64,000 bases of DNA, taken from NCBI GenBank assembly GCA_032871835.1, contig CM065297.1, positions 41,727,098-41,791,097 on the forward strand, read 5' to 3'. The notes beneath the pieces are model-generated. The model worked only from the letters and a program-made list of their open reading frames with translations, was not told the origin of the DNA and searched no databases. Source of the DNA: Dipteronia dyeriana (taxonomy: Eukaryota > Streptophyta > Magnoliopsida > Sapindales > Sapindaceae). A program made the position numbers and the translations under genes. This document shows positions 11,369 to 22,225 of the stretch, in pieces; the first letter of the stretch is position 1, and each line of letters begins with the position of its first letter.

Positions 11369-12562
11369 TTAAGCTATAAAGAGCTCATCTTTATTTTTCT
11401 TGATGAATAGAGTCTTGTCAACACTACCTCTAGTGTAGCCATTGTCTATGAGATATTGGGTGCGACGCTCATACCAAGCCCTTGGTGCTTGTTTCAATCC
11501 ATATAAAGCTTTGTTGAGGTGATAGACATGATTAGGGTGGTGAGGATCCACAAACCCTTTTGGTTGCTCAACAAAAACTTCCTCTTGCAAGAAGCCATTA
11601 AAGAAGGCACTCTTAACATCAATTTGATATAATTTGAACTTGTACAAACAAGAAATGGATAAAAGAAGCCTAATGGTCTCAATCCTAACAACTGGAGCAA
11701 ATGTCTCCATAAAGTCAATACCCTCAATTTGAGAGTACCCTTGTGCTACAAGCCTAGCCTTATTTCACACAATGTTGCCATCCTCATCGGACTTGTTCCT
11801 ATATACCCACTTGGTGCCTATCACATTAGTGTTCTTAGGCCTAAGAACTAGAGTCCAAACCTCTTTCCTTTCAAATTGGTTAACCTCTTCTTGCATAGCA
11901 TGAACCCAAAATTCATCTCTTAAGGATTCATCAATTTTCTTGGGTTCTATTTTAGAGGTGTAGCAAGTGTAGCTAATAAGATTAGCCATTTGACGCCTAG
12001 TCCTAACACCCTCATTAACCTCACCAATAATGTCATCTTTGTCATGAAGTTTCCTAACCCATGGAACGGGTTCTTTTGAGTCCAAGTGAGGAATCCTATC
12101 ACTAAGTAGTGTTATGTCATCATCAAGATTAGCCTTTTCAACATTAGAGATATCAACTACTTTATCTAAAGGAGAGTCATCAACTAAATCTACCTCATCC
12201 TCATGATCATTAGTTTTGAGCCTAGCATCATGAATGACAACATTAGATGATTCCATTACGGTCCTAGTTCTTAGATTAAAAACTCTATAGGCTCTACTAT
12301 TTAAGGCATAGCCAATGAAGAAACCCTCATCACTCTTAGCATCAAATTTTGCAAGTTGATCACGGTCATTCAAAATGTAGTATTCGCTTCCAAAAGTGTG
12401 GAAGTAGCTAACATTTGGCTTCCCACCTTTCCATAACAAATAGTAGGTTTGCCTAGTGTGAGGCATAAGGAAGACTCTATTTCCTATGTAGCAAGCCGTA
12501 TTTACAGCCTCGGTCCAAAGATTCCTAGGGACATTGTTGCTAAGCAACATCACACTGGCCAT
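11369..12562 (-). pseudogene. E2 integrase C-terminal region and RT palm
   Basis: The 265-codon frame 12562-11765 begins at the integrase C-terminal module (ARVMLLSNN in E1, ASVMLLSNN here) and passes KPNVSYFHTFGSEYYILN and the acidic linker. It enters RT (WTLVLRPKNTNVIGTKWVYR), where a Gln codon of the IVQNKARL box is TGA. RT resumes at 11710-11369 with the palm motif YQIDVKSAFFNGFLQEEVF and the intact box ALYGLKQAPRAWYERR. Catalytic Asp of the first RT motif is kept. Confidence 0.9.
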
Positions 12563-13084
12563 TTCTTGAAGAACCCTATTTTTCCTCTCAACAACTCCAT
12601 TTTGTTAAGGTGTCCTAAGAGCCGAAAACTCATGAGAAATGCCTAGACAATTGCAAAAGTTTTCAAAATGGGCATTCTCAAATTCCTTCCCATGGTCACT
12701 TCTAATTCTCTTAATGCTTTTAATCTTAGAGTTCATTTCATTTTGAATTTTAGAGCAAAGCATTCTAAACTTGTCAAAAGTTTTAGATTTTTCTCTAAGG
12801 AAATAAGTCCATGTGTACCTAGAGAAGTCATCTACACACATAAAAATGTATCTCTTTCCACCTAAACTCTCGGTTTGCATAGGACCCATAAGATTCATGT
12901 GGAGAAGCTCTAGAGGTTCTTTGGTGGTTATATACTTGCCCTTTTTGTGCATACTTTTGGTTTGCTTCCCATGTTGGCAAGGTCCACAAACACCATTAAC
13001 CTTTTTCCCTTGCTTGGGAAGGACTCGCACAACATTGAACTTATCTAAGATTCTTAAATCCCTAAAGTTCATGTAACCAAGTAT
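12563..13084 (-). pseudogene. E2 integrase core with changed catalytic Asp
   Basis: The core frame 13072-12605 has CGPC, then HMNLMGP: the first catalytic Asp is Asn. The second Asp (IRSDHGKEF) remains. The frame ends at TAA (12604-12606) in place of a Gln codon of the PQQNGVVERKN box, whose Glu lies just downstream. Upstream the zinc motif reads WH, stop, ILGYMN, so the second His is Tyr. It is certainly inactive. Confidence 0.92.
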
Positions 13085-13574
13085 TTAATGCCACAACTCT
13101 ATTTGTTCATCCTTGTACACATTACAAGACACACTTCTAGCCTCAAGCCAATAGCAATTGTCACTAGACCTCATACCTTTTAACAAGGTTTGTCCATTAG
13201 GCAATAGGATAGAACAATCATTTTTCCTAAACAAGACGGAGAGTCCATCATCACTAAGATGTGTAATGCTTATCAAATTGGCTTTTAGACCATCAACATA
13301 CAAAGCATTTGACAAAGAGGGTAATCTGGGAATGGAAATGGTTCCTTTTTATTTTGACCTTCTTTTTGGATCCATCACCAAAGGTGACATTTCCTCCCTC
13401 CTCCAACATAAGAGTCTCAAAGAAACTCTTATCTCTAGTCATGTTCCTAGAGCACCCACTATCAAAATACCAAAAATCACAAGAATGATCTTTTAAAGCA
13501 GTTTGTGCAACATGACAATTGTGGTCATCCTTTCTAATCCACCTAGGTGGAGTATTTTTCTTCCTAGTGGTCAA
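13085..13574 (-). pseudogene. E2 protease and pre-integrase segment
   Basis: The frame 13574-13293 has the protease site FWYFDSGCSRNMT and the downstream NVTFGDGSK segment. The pre-integrase frame 13315-13085 follows, with ANLISITHLSDDG and a terminal WH that begins the integrase zinc motif. A frameshift separates the two near 13300-13350. The DSG triad itself is intact. Confidence 0.88.
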
Positions 13575-15303
13575 TGGTACATGGGCTCAAAATGTCTTAG
13601 GATCATGCAAAGGTGTTCCACTTTTCCTAGTGACATGCAACATTGTTCTAGCCTTTTTCTTCTCTATCATGCTTTCAATCCTACATAATTTGATATACCT
13701 AAAGCCATTTGGTCTAATGTGACCATCAATACAACAAAAATGACACGTAGGTAAAAAGTTAGGAATTATACAATACCCTTAAGGATGCATTGGAGCCTTC
13801 ACATGTCTTTGTGGTTATCTTGCTTGTTGTTGAGGAGCTTTCCTTCTTTTTTGTTGAGTAAGACTTGATTGCTTCCTTGGTTGAGCTTGCATGATAGGTG
13901 TCTTCCTTTTGTGAGCTATTGGTTGAGGGATGTTAACTTGAGGAGCCCTTGTAGGATGAGCTTGAGGTGGCCTACTTGGTGCCACCTTCACTTGAGCACT
14001 ACTTGAACACTCTCCTAGATCAAGCTTCTTCCTAGGAGTTTGATTAGAAGAGGACCCATTGAAGTTCATGCTTCTTATAAAAGTGATATAGCTTGGAGTG
14101 GAGGACATCTTGTCATCTTCAAACCCAAGCCCCTTCTTGTCACTTGGCCTATTTCCAACATCTAGCATGTGGTCAAGTTTTTTGGTGCTAGAGTTCGTCT
14201 TAGTCAACAACTTTCTAGCATTTTCAAGTTCTTTCTTCAATTTTTCTTCACTCCTCTTAGATCTTTCCAACTCTTTATTTAGTTGGTCAACTTGAGTTGA
14301 GAGGTCTAGGTTTTCTTCTTTCAATCTCTTGATCTCATTCTTGTTCTTTAACCTTGAGCTCTTAAACTTAGCCATGTAGTCCTTGAGATCCATCCTATCC
14401 ACACTTCCATTTATGGATTGTGATGAAGATCCATCATCACTTGAGTAGTCTTTCTCTTGACTTTCATTCTCTTCTTCACTAGCATCTTTGCTCCTAAGAG
14501 AGGATGTAAATGCTATAAAGTTAGTCATGAGTTCTTCATAATCCGAAGACTCATCTCTTTCGTTAGAGTTATCACTTTCACTCCATGCGGCAGCCATCAG
14601 TTTTCCCTTCTTCTTGTTCTTGTGATTTGCACATTCTGGGCAAAGTGACCTATTCCACCATATTCATAGCATCTGACTCCTTTCTTCTCGGTCTTCTCTT
14701 GCCTATGCTAAAACTTCTTGAAGGGAGCCTTCTTCTTCAAGTCTTGACCCTTGGATCCAAATCATTTTTTCTCAGTTTTGTAGAAATTCTTGAACTTCCT
14801 CATTAGAAAGGCCATCATTGATGACTTTGGTTCACAATTTCCATCAACCTCACTTCGAAGTCATTGAAGCACTCGTTCTCATCCATCTTGAGCAATTCGA
14901 ATTGTGTTTGGAGAACTTAAAGCTTTGATTCTTTAACCATATCGGTTCCCTCATGTGCAACTTCAAGGATATCCCATGCTTCCTTAGCTATCCTAGTATT
15001 TTGAACCAACTTGTATTGGTTATCATCCATTGCACATAGGATGGCATGCATTGCCTTCCTATTCCACTTTGAAGCCTCAAACTCTTGTTCATTCCACTGT
15101 GCCTTTGGTTTGAGTACATCATCTCCTCCATCTGTAGGAGTCATCATGGGTGGAGTGTAGCCATCCTCAACTGCCATCCATGCCCTGTCATGAATTTGGC
15201 ATATGTACGACTCCATCTTGCCTTTCCAAGAGGCATAATTCAACCCAGTGAGGAGTGGAGGTCTAGTGCTCGAAGCTCCCTCATTGCCACCATTTCCACT
15301 CAT
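13575..15303 (-). pseudogene. E2 gag with internal deletion
   Basis: The start is the ATG at 15303-15301. The N-terminal frame runs to 14917 and contains GLNYASWKGKMESY and KEAWDILEVAHEGT. At about 14815 roughly 260 bp present in E1 are missing, which removes the middle of gag. The CCHC knuckle (near 14630-14690) has one Cys changed to Tyr and a 1-bp loss. A 260-codon frame (14597-13815) then shows an acidic Ser-rich region, a clear Lys/Glu/Leu coiled coil (about residues 75-135) and a basic Pro/Gln-rich tail. Confidence 0.88.
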
Positions 15304-15411
15304 TGAGTTTAATGAATGAATGTTATGAATGCAAATGTATGAATTATCAATACACACACACACAATGCAACATACACCAAAATGAGCAAGAATCACCTAT
15401 GTATGTCTAGG

Positions 15412-15428
15412 AACCTGCATTGATACCA
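15412..15428 (-). other. Primer binding site of E2
   Basis: The minus strand reads TGGTATCAATGCAGGTT two bases after the 5' LTR. It is close to the complement of the plant initiator-Met tRNA 3' end. Confidence 0.85.
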
Positions 15429-15430
15429 AT

Positions 15431-17021
15431 TGAAACAAATATTATAATGTGCTTAATATTAATCTAGAGGGGGGTGAATAGATTTTAAACAAATTTACCC
15501 AAATTTCGTTAAAGGTCAAGATTACAATAATGCCCCTCTAGCTAGTTACAATAAAATCACAAGTGTAAAAATGAGGAAATATAAACGACACTTGAGATAT
15601 ACGTGGAAACCCTCTAAATGGGAAAAACCATGGGCTGATGAGTGCGCCACACTAGAACCTCGAATCCACTAATGGTAAGGAATTACAACCTAATCCCGGT
15701 TTAATCCACCACCACTACCTAATCCCGGTATAAGTGAACGTAGTTCATCTTGCTTGTTCTTTAAGCTACCTACTCCCGGAAGCAACAAAAGTCTTACTTC
15801 TCAATGAAGAGATAAAGTGTCCTAAGTGAATATATGAAGATACTCAATGAACAAACAAGGCTAGAAAACTCTGTATGCTTATCTAGGATAATGAGATGAC
15901 TATTAATGCAATCCTAGATATCAAGTGGTAAATTACATGTTCAAAATGCTTAGCTAAACATAGATCAATCAATCCTATGAAACTATGACAATATAACACT
16001 CAATCATGTCATCACAACAATCTCTAATTTATATCTAGAAATATTCTAAGAGAATACAATTAATTAAAGAGATGGTTTAGCAAGAAAAAACACTTAACTT
16101 GTGAGAAGATAGTGAAGAGCTTACCAAACTAGATGTGATGAAGCAACCCTATCCATAGATGCACTATAGATGAACTTAGATTATGCAAGATGAAGTTTTG
16201 ATGCACATGGGAATGCTTTGAGTGATTAAAAATGAACTCTTGGAAGTGTTTTTCCTTTGAAATGTGCTATAAGGAAAATATATGATATTTTAAACTCTTA
16301 CACGACCTTAAGACAATGAGATATATATATATATATATATGAGATCCAAAGAAAGTGATGTCGTTTTAGAAAAAACGTTCCAGCTTCTTCATTGTGCGCT
16401 GGTGAGGTACGCTGGTCGAGTAGCGCACCACCAGCGCACTGCCTAAAAATTTCAATAGGTGCTGGTCGAGTGGCACAATACAAGCGCAAAACCACTGGAA
16501 TGTTTATGCTGGTGGGGTTGCGCTAGTCTAGTAGCGCACCAACAGTGCACGTCCACTTTTTGTATCTTTATGCTGGTGCAGCAGCGCAACCCAGTGGCGC
16601 AACACTAGTGACAGTCCACTGTGAATTTTGTGCTGGTGAGGTGCGCTAGTCGAGTAGCGCACCACCAGTGCAATTCCTACTTCAACACTCAAACAACCAA
16701 ACAAGCAACAAGTACAAGAGTGATGAAAATGCATCTTATTTTAATGCCCAGCATGACATAAAACTTTCATAGCAAGATGCAAATAGGTCAACAAGAGTCA
16801 TTTAAACTAAAATGCATACCAAAAAACACTCAACATATAAGATCAAGAGTTATGCAAGAATATATGAGTGTGTGCAACTATCTCTTTAAAGTAAGTAAGT
16901 ACAAGAATTTTACCTTTGGTGCTTCTCTTCTTGAGGTCTTGAGAGCCTAAGCTACCCTTACATGAACCTCAACAATATGGTTGTTTATGAAATAAGACAA
17001 TCAACAAATGAGGACTTTTCA
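15431..17021 (-). repeat. LTR-A copy 3 (5' LTR of E2)
   Basis: This 1591-bp LTR runs TGAAACAAAT...GGACTTTTCA. Its right flank is a copia RT sequence of element H, so the array inserted there. The matching left target copy is outside the window. Confidence 0.93.
16320..16680 (-). promoter_or_regulatory. U3 promoter region of LTR-A copy 3
   Basis: The GC-rich block contains a perfect 10-bp inverted repeat, TGCGCTGGTG at 16395-16404 and CACCAGCGCA at 16429-16438, with a 24-base loop. Downstream on the minus strand are a CGACATCA octamer and a TA run at 16320-16340 in the TATA position. Confidence 0.5.
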
Positions 17022-17612
17022 TAGATGCTTTCATTAAAATTGTCATTCAAGAATGCAGTCTTGACGTCTAGTTGCCAAATTTCGTAATTGAAATAGACAG
17101 CTACAGATAAGAGTATCATAATAGATTTAAACATGGCTACTGGCGTGAAGGTCTCTTCATAATTGACCCCTTATTTCTAGGTAAAACCCTTGGCCACTCG
17201 CGTAGCCTTGAAGTTGTCTACCTTCCCTTCTAGACCTCTTTTTCTCTTATAGATCCACTTACACCCTATGGGTTTTACCCCATCTGGTAAGTCTACAAGT
17301 TCCCAGACTGAGTTAGAGTACATGGACTCCATCTCGAGATTTATGGCTTTAAGCCATTCCTCATTGTCAAGATCTTCCATTGCATTCTTAAATGTTAAAT
17401 AATCATCCACACTATCAGTAAAGACGACATCTCATCCTTCACCTATACTCCTATAATGTTCAGTTTGTCATACAACTCTCCCACTACATCTAGATGATAA
17501 CGTATCCTGACTAGGAATCATTGACTAACATATGTCAATGGATCAACAACTCTTGTTGACTAAGCACTAGTCATACTAGGCTCCCTCTCATTTAATACAA
17601 TCTTGCTACGAG
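17022..17612 (-). pseudogene. RT fragment of host element H
   Basis: The minus strand reads from an integrase-RT linker (SKIVLNERE, then a frame with several stops) into the RT start: a 77-codon frame (17410-17177) with WELVDLPDGVKPIGCKWIYK and a VAKGFT end. It then continues, with stops, through the palm motif EIWQLDVKTAFLND to ESIY at 17027. It is cut there by the E1/E2 array. The style matches E3, E5 and the gag to integrase pieces at 24152-25913, so it is taken as the same element H. Confidence 0.82.
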
Positions 17613-17651
17613 GCTTTTACAATCTAATTCAACATGTAGTTTCTATTTTCA

Positions 17652-18518
17652 AATAAAATCAATCAATCAAAGCTCAAAATAGTCCTAGATAGAAGGCCTG
17701 TATAATACAAAACACAAACATGTTAAAACTTATGCTTTTACAATCTAATTCAACATGCAAGATTCAGTCAAAGTTCAATCTAGATTCTATAGAGTTCAAA
17801 ACTATAATCAAAATATACATAATATACATACATGTACTGAAAAAGAAAACCTAAGGTAATTGAAGACTTGAAGCTCAAAAGTTAAAAGAAAAATCAATAC
17901 CTCAAGTGAAAACTGTAAAGTCCCATTTTTGTGTATAAAGCTACCAAAAAACACAATATAATTACTCCAACTCTTTTGGAAAAGATAGAGGACTGGTTGA
18001 CGAGGAATCTCCAACTTGAGTAACTTGAATTGGACTTAGAATGAAAAAGATATGGTGTTTTGAAAGTAGGAAAGTTGGAGAGAAAATTTCCGCACAAGTT
18101 TTTCAAGTAATTTCTTCTTGGAAAGGAATGAGAGGGAAATGAGTAATTAAAGAAAATTTTTAAAGAGGGAAATAAAGGACCAATGTGAGGAGGACACCTC
18201 TGTTTCCCGTGGAGGCACATGGGCCTCCTTAAGAGTAGAGGAAATCCTTTCCTGTGGAGGTCCACACGCCTCCACGGGAAATAGTGGTTGTCCCCTTCCT
18301 TTTCCCTTGAGACTCCTAGAGTTCTTCAGCCGTATCTTTGGCCTTCGAACACAGACTTTGAATCCGTTTTCACATTACAAACCAGGACTCCCTCATGTAC
18401 AAAAGATGTCAAGAAAACGTTTTCAAAATTATGGAATTCAATCTTGAAAATAATAGATGAAAACCAAGTACGATAAATCACGAAAAGTTTCTTAACTTCC
18501 TAATTTGAACTCACGAGC
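17652..18518 (-). repeat. Family-C LTR segment, copy 2 of an internal duplication
   Basis: About 870 bp that match 18905-19778 closely in order. It contains a GC-rich inverted repeat around TCCTGTGGAGG and CCTCCACGGGA near 18250-18285. No coding capacity is seen. Confidence 0.8.
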
Positions 18519-18904
18519 AATAATATAGAATATGATTATCAACACATCCAATGGGAACTAGACTTAAGCATGAAAGTTCACAAATCAAATATGTCTAGTT
18601 AATATGCATGAATAACAATTCTAGAAAATGTGAAAACGCCAAAAAAAAATTAGCTTCTAGATTTATTCAGGTTACTAAACCTTGAATCAATAATAGTTAT
18701 TTAAGCTCATAGAAAAGATTTAGTATCAAACAAAAATCATGCTAGAATCATAACATATGATCAATAGAATTCCTAGCAAGAAATATAGAGTATGTAATCA
18801 CAAAGTATTCAATTAAAACATGTCAAGCACTAAGTATACAAAAAAATTATGCTAATCATGAAAATGTTCAAATAAAAGACCTAGCACATGTAGTGACTAA
18901 TTTT

Positions 18905-19778
18905 AATTTAAAATCAATCAATCAAAGCTCAAAATAGTCCAAGATAGAAAGCTAGCACAATACAAAACACAAACATGTGAAAACATAGGCTTTTACAAAA
19001 ACCTAACTCAACATGTAAGATTCATTCAAAGCCCAATCTAGCTTCTATAGAGTTAAAAACTCTAATCAAAACATACATAGTATACATACATGTATTGAAG
19101 AAGAAAACCCAAGGTAATTGAAGATTTGAAGCTCAAAAATCAAAAGAGAAATCAATACCTCAAGTGAAAACTGTGCAGTCCCGTTTTTGTGTATAAAGCT
19201 ACCAGAAAATTCAATATATTGACTCGAAACTCTTTTGGAAAAGATAGAGGACTGGTAGACGAGGAATCTCAAATTCAAATCACTTGAATCGGACTTTGAA
19301 TGAGAATGATATGATGTTTGGAAACTACGAAAGTTGTAGAGAAAGTTCCTACACAAGTTTTTCAACTTTTTTTCTTCTTGGAAAATAATGAGAGGTGAAG
19401 GAGTATTTAAAGGAAATTTTTAATGAAGAAAATGAAGGAACAATGGGAGGAGGAAACCTTTGCTTTCCGTGGAGGCACATGGGTCACCATGGGGGCAGAG
19501 GATCTCCTTTCCAGTGTAGGTCCAAGCGCCTCCATGGGATAGGGGGGCTATCCCCTTCCTTTTCCCTTGAGACTTCTACAGTTTTTAAGCCATATCTCCG
19601 GCCTCTGAACTCTGGTTTCGAATCCATTTCCAAATTATGACCTGAGACTCTCTCATGTACAAAAGATGTCAAGAAATTGTTTTTAAAAAATATGGAATTC
19701 AATCTTGAAAATCAGAGATGAAAACCATGTACGATAACATCATGAAAAGTTTCTTAACTTCCTAATTTAAACTCAAAA
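18905..19778 (-). repeat. Family-C LTR segment, copy 1 of an internal duplication
   Basis: Direct repeat of 17652-18518, separated by 386 bp (18519-18904) that match a later part of the family-C LTR (about 62160-62670). The order on the minus strand is X-Y-X rather than X-Y-end. Confidence 0.8.
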
Positions 19779-19900
19779 CTTAATGAATTAGTAACCGGAT
19801 TTCGTGGAACTCAATATAAATTAAAGGCACAAATTGGAGCTCAATATCTTACAAATACAATAAAATGAACATAAGAACACACAAATGTGTAACTTCCCAG

Positions 19901-22183
19901 ATATATGAAAGGAAAATCGCGTAACGAAAGCATGAAAATATTGACATTAGGGTTTCGGTATAAATAAAAATTTTGCCTTTATAATAACAAGAATCTTAAC
20001 TCTAGATTAATTGATGTATATAAAAAGAGTCGTACCTTTTTCTCGTGACGATTGAACAAGCGCTGAATTGAATCTACAAGATCTTCTAATCCAATCACGA
20101 ACGTGAATCACCTAGGAGTGTGGGCTTCCTTTTTTTAAATTGTATACCTGAGGATGGAAACAAACACAATCTTTCTCTTTGTTAGTCACAATAATTCTCC
20201 AAGAAGAAAACAAAAACGTTAGGTCACTTGTGAATTATCATTCAATTTGATTGAAACTCGCATGAACCTTGATTCGATGTTGTACACAAAACCTTTTAAT
20301 ATAAAAGCTACTAGTGTACTATAGAAAACTAATCAATTTTTTTTCTTTTCTTCTTACTGAATGTCACACTATTTCTTAGAGTTGATCGAGTTTTGTCTAG
20401 AGCAAAAACAAATTTTTCTCCCAAAATTCTTATGGTGGCCAAATTCTCTCCAAGTAGTATTACTAGGTTGGTCGAATTCTCTCTCTAAAAACATATAGGG
20501 CTGGCCGAAATTCTTTCTTGCAATTTCTTAGGGCTGGTCGAAATTTAGAGAGAGATATATGTATATAGGGTCACAAATCATTTCCTGAGAAGGATTTACT
20601 TGGTGGGTAAGAATCATATCCTTTACTTGGTGACCAAGAATCCATTTCCAAAAAGAATTCTTTCCTACACCAAGACTCCTAATCCAACTCAATGGTGTAT
20701 TTGTAACCATATTAAAGATTTTCTAATTTAAATAGATAAATAATTCCTTTTATTTATCTACTTATCAAATATAGACTTTAATATTAATTATACTACCAAC
20801 AATAGTATAATTTTAGGAGACCATCTCCAATTAGGAATTTTTTTTTTACTTTTAATTAAATAATCAATTAATTACAAATTAATTAATTTCCATTTAATTA
20901 AATAATAAAATAAAAAATAACATATTAAGCTATTTTATATAGCTTTGCCCCCCAACACATATACATGGGCCAATATATTATTTTTTTATTTTATTAAATC
21001 CATTGGACCTTAATAAAAAGTTCAAATGTGAACTATACCTATTCTTACAAAAAGAAACAAGTCCACCTGCCTTAATACAATTCTAGATGGACCCCCTAAA
21101 TAGGTCCTGTAGAATATATCAAGTGATACATGCAAATTCATATGGATTAGGGATCTTGGCGGCCTATTTAATTTTAAGCTCCAATAGACACAACCCAATC
21201 ACAATCAATAAATGATTCACTTAGGACCGATCTATTAATTTTAGTTCATTCCACTAAAGACTAAAATTGAACTCTTAAATAAAGATAGAATAATTTAATA
21301 TTTTTCATTCACACCTTAGACAACCTTATTGAAGAAAGTGTATCCTCGTGAAAAGTATCAGTAATAGCCAAGAGCTCATAGACCGCCTATAGCTCTCCAA
21401 GTTACCATATTTACTCATATGACCACATTTTAAACTTGAATATTTTGACTTGTCCAGATGCCATGTTTAAATAGACACTATTGAAAACTTAACGTTAAGA
21501 TTTAATATCCAATACCTCAAAACATCCATATGATGATATTCTACTCTCATTTCATAAATGGAGCCACGATGTCCATATATATAAATGAAGTCCTCTATCG
21601 ATTAACAAATGAATACCACCAAAGTGTCGAGGATAGACTATTCTATATAATCATACTAATTGATAGCTCAAATGATAACACTTGAAACCATAAGTCTATC
21701 ATTTATCTTAGGATTGAGATAGACTCTCCAATTGTCTTCAAGTGAAAACTTTTATCCATTGATGGTTCTAGTTAAAGTATTTCACTGTGATCCAATTCAA
21801 TGCACCCAGTGCATTAGATTCTTTGGCCCAAAGACACCACACTTTGATGATTTTAGACTCATCATAAAACATTTGATCCCATTCGAATACTAGCAAAGAA
21901 TCTACAACTTTGACAAGATAAAGGCGCCCAACATTTATCTTAAGTTGTGAATATTATTCAAGACTAACTAAAGAATTGTGTCTACCTCATACATATCTAG
22001 ATGTATGAACAATTCTTCTTTTCTCATAGTCATTTGACCTTATGATTTTTTACTTTAGACAATTATAATAATTAAACTATAAATTCTATAAGAATTGTTA
22101 AACTAGAAATCACTTCATTAATATGAAAAGATTATCAAGTACATTATTATACTCTTGCTATCAAGCATAATCCCAACAATATA
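19901..22183 (-). mobile_element. Solo LTR of family B with TSD ATATA
   Basis: The 2273-bp LTR (19906-22178) begins TGAAAGG on the plus strand and ends CCCAACA. It matches the E3 LTRs in reverse orientation. The five bases before it (19901-19905) and after it (22179-22183) are both ATATA. No internal region adjoins it, so it is the product of LTR-LTR recombination. Confidence 0.9.
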
Positions 22184-22225
22184 GACCTAGAACATACAAC
22201 TTCACAAAATTGTCAACTTTAATTC

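Larger units (their letters stand above)
1..17021 (-). mobile_element. Tandem SIRE-like copia array: LTR-E1-LTR-E2-LTR
   Basis: Two minus-strand Ty1/copia internal regions (E1 1167-7610, E2 9229-15430) are separated by one LTR (7611-9228) that serves as 5' LTR of E1 and 3' LTR of E2. A further LTR lies at each end (1-1166 and 15431-17021). On the left of the middle LTR lies a PBS-like site and on its right a polypurine tract, with no target duplication between, so two elements share it. The gag N-terminus, coiled-coil gag, the motif CHFYGIDGHIRPNC, the RT style and a post-pol region of about 1.2 kb point to the SIRE/Maximus lineage (family knowledge). The left end is cut by the window. The right end abuts an RT fragment of another copia element, so the array is nested. 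Confidence 0.92.
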
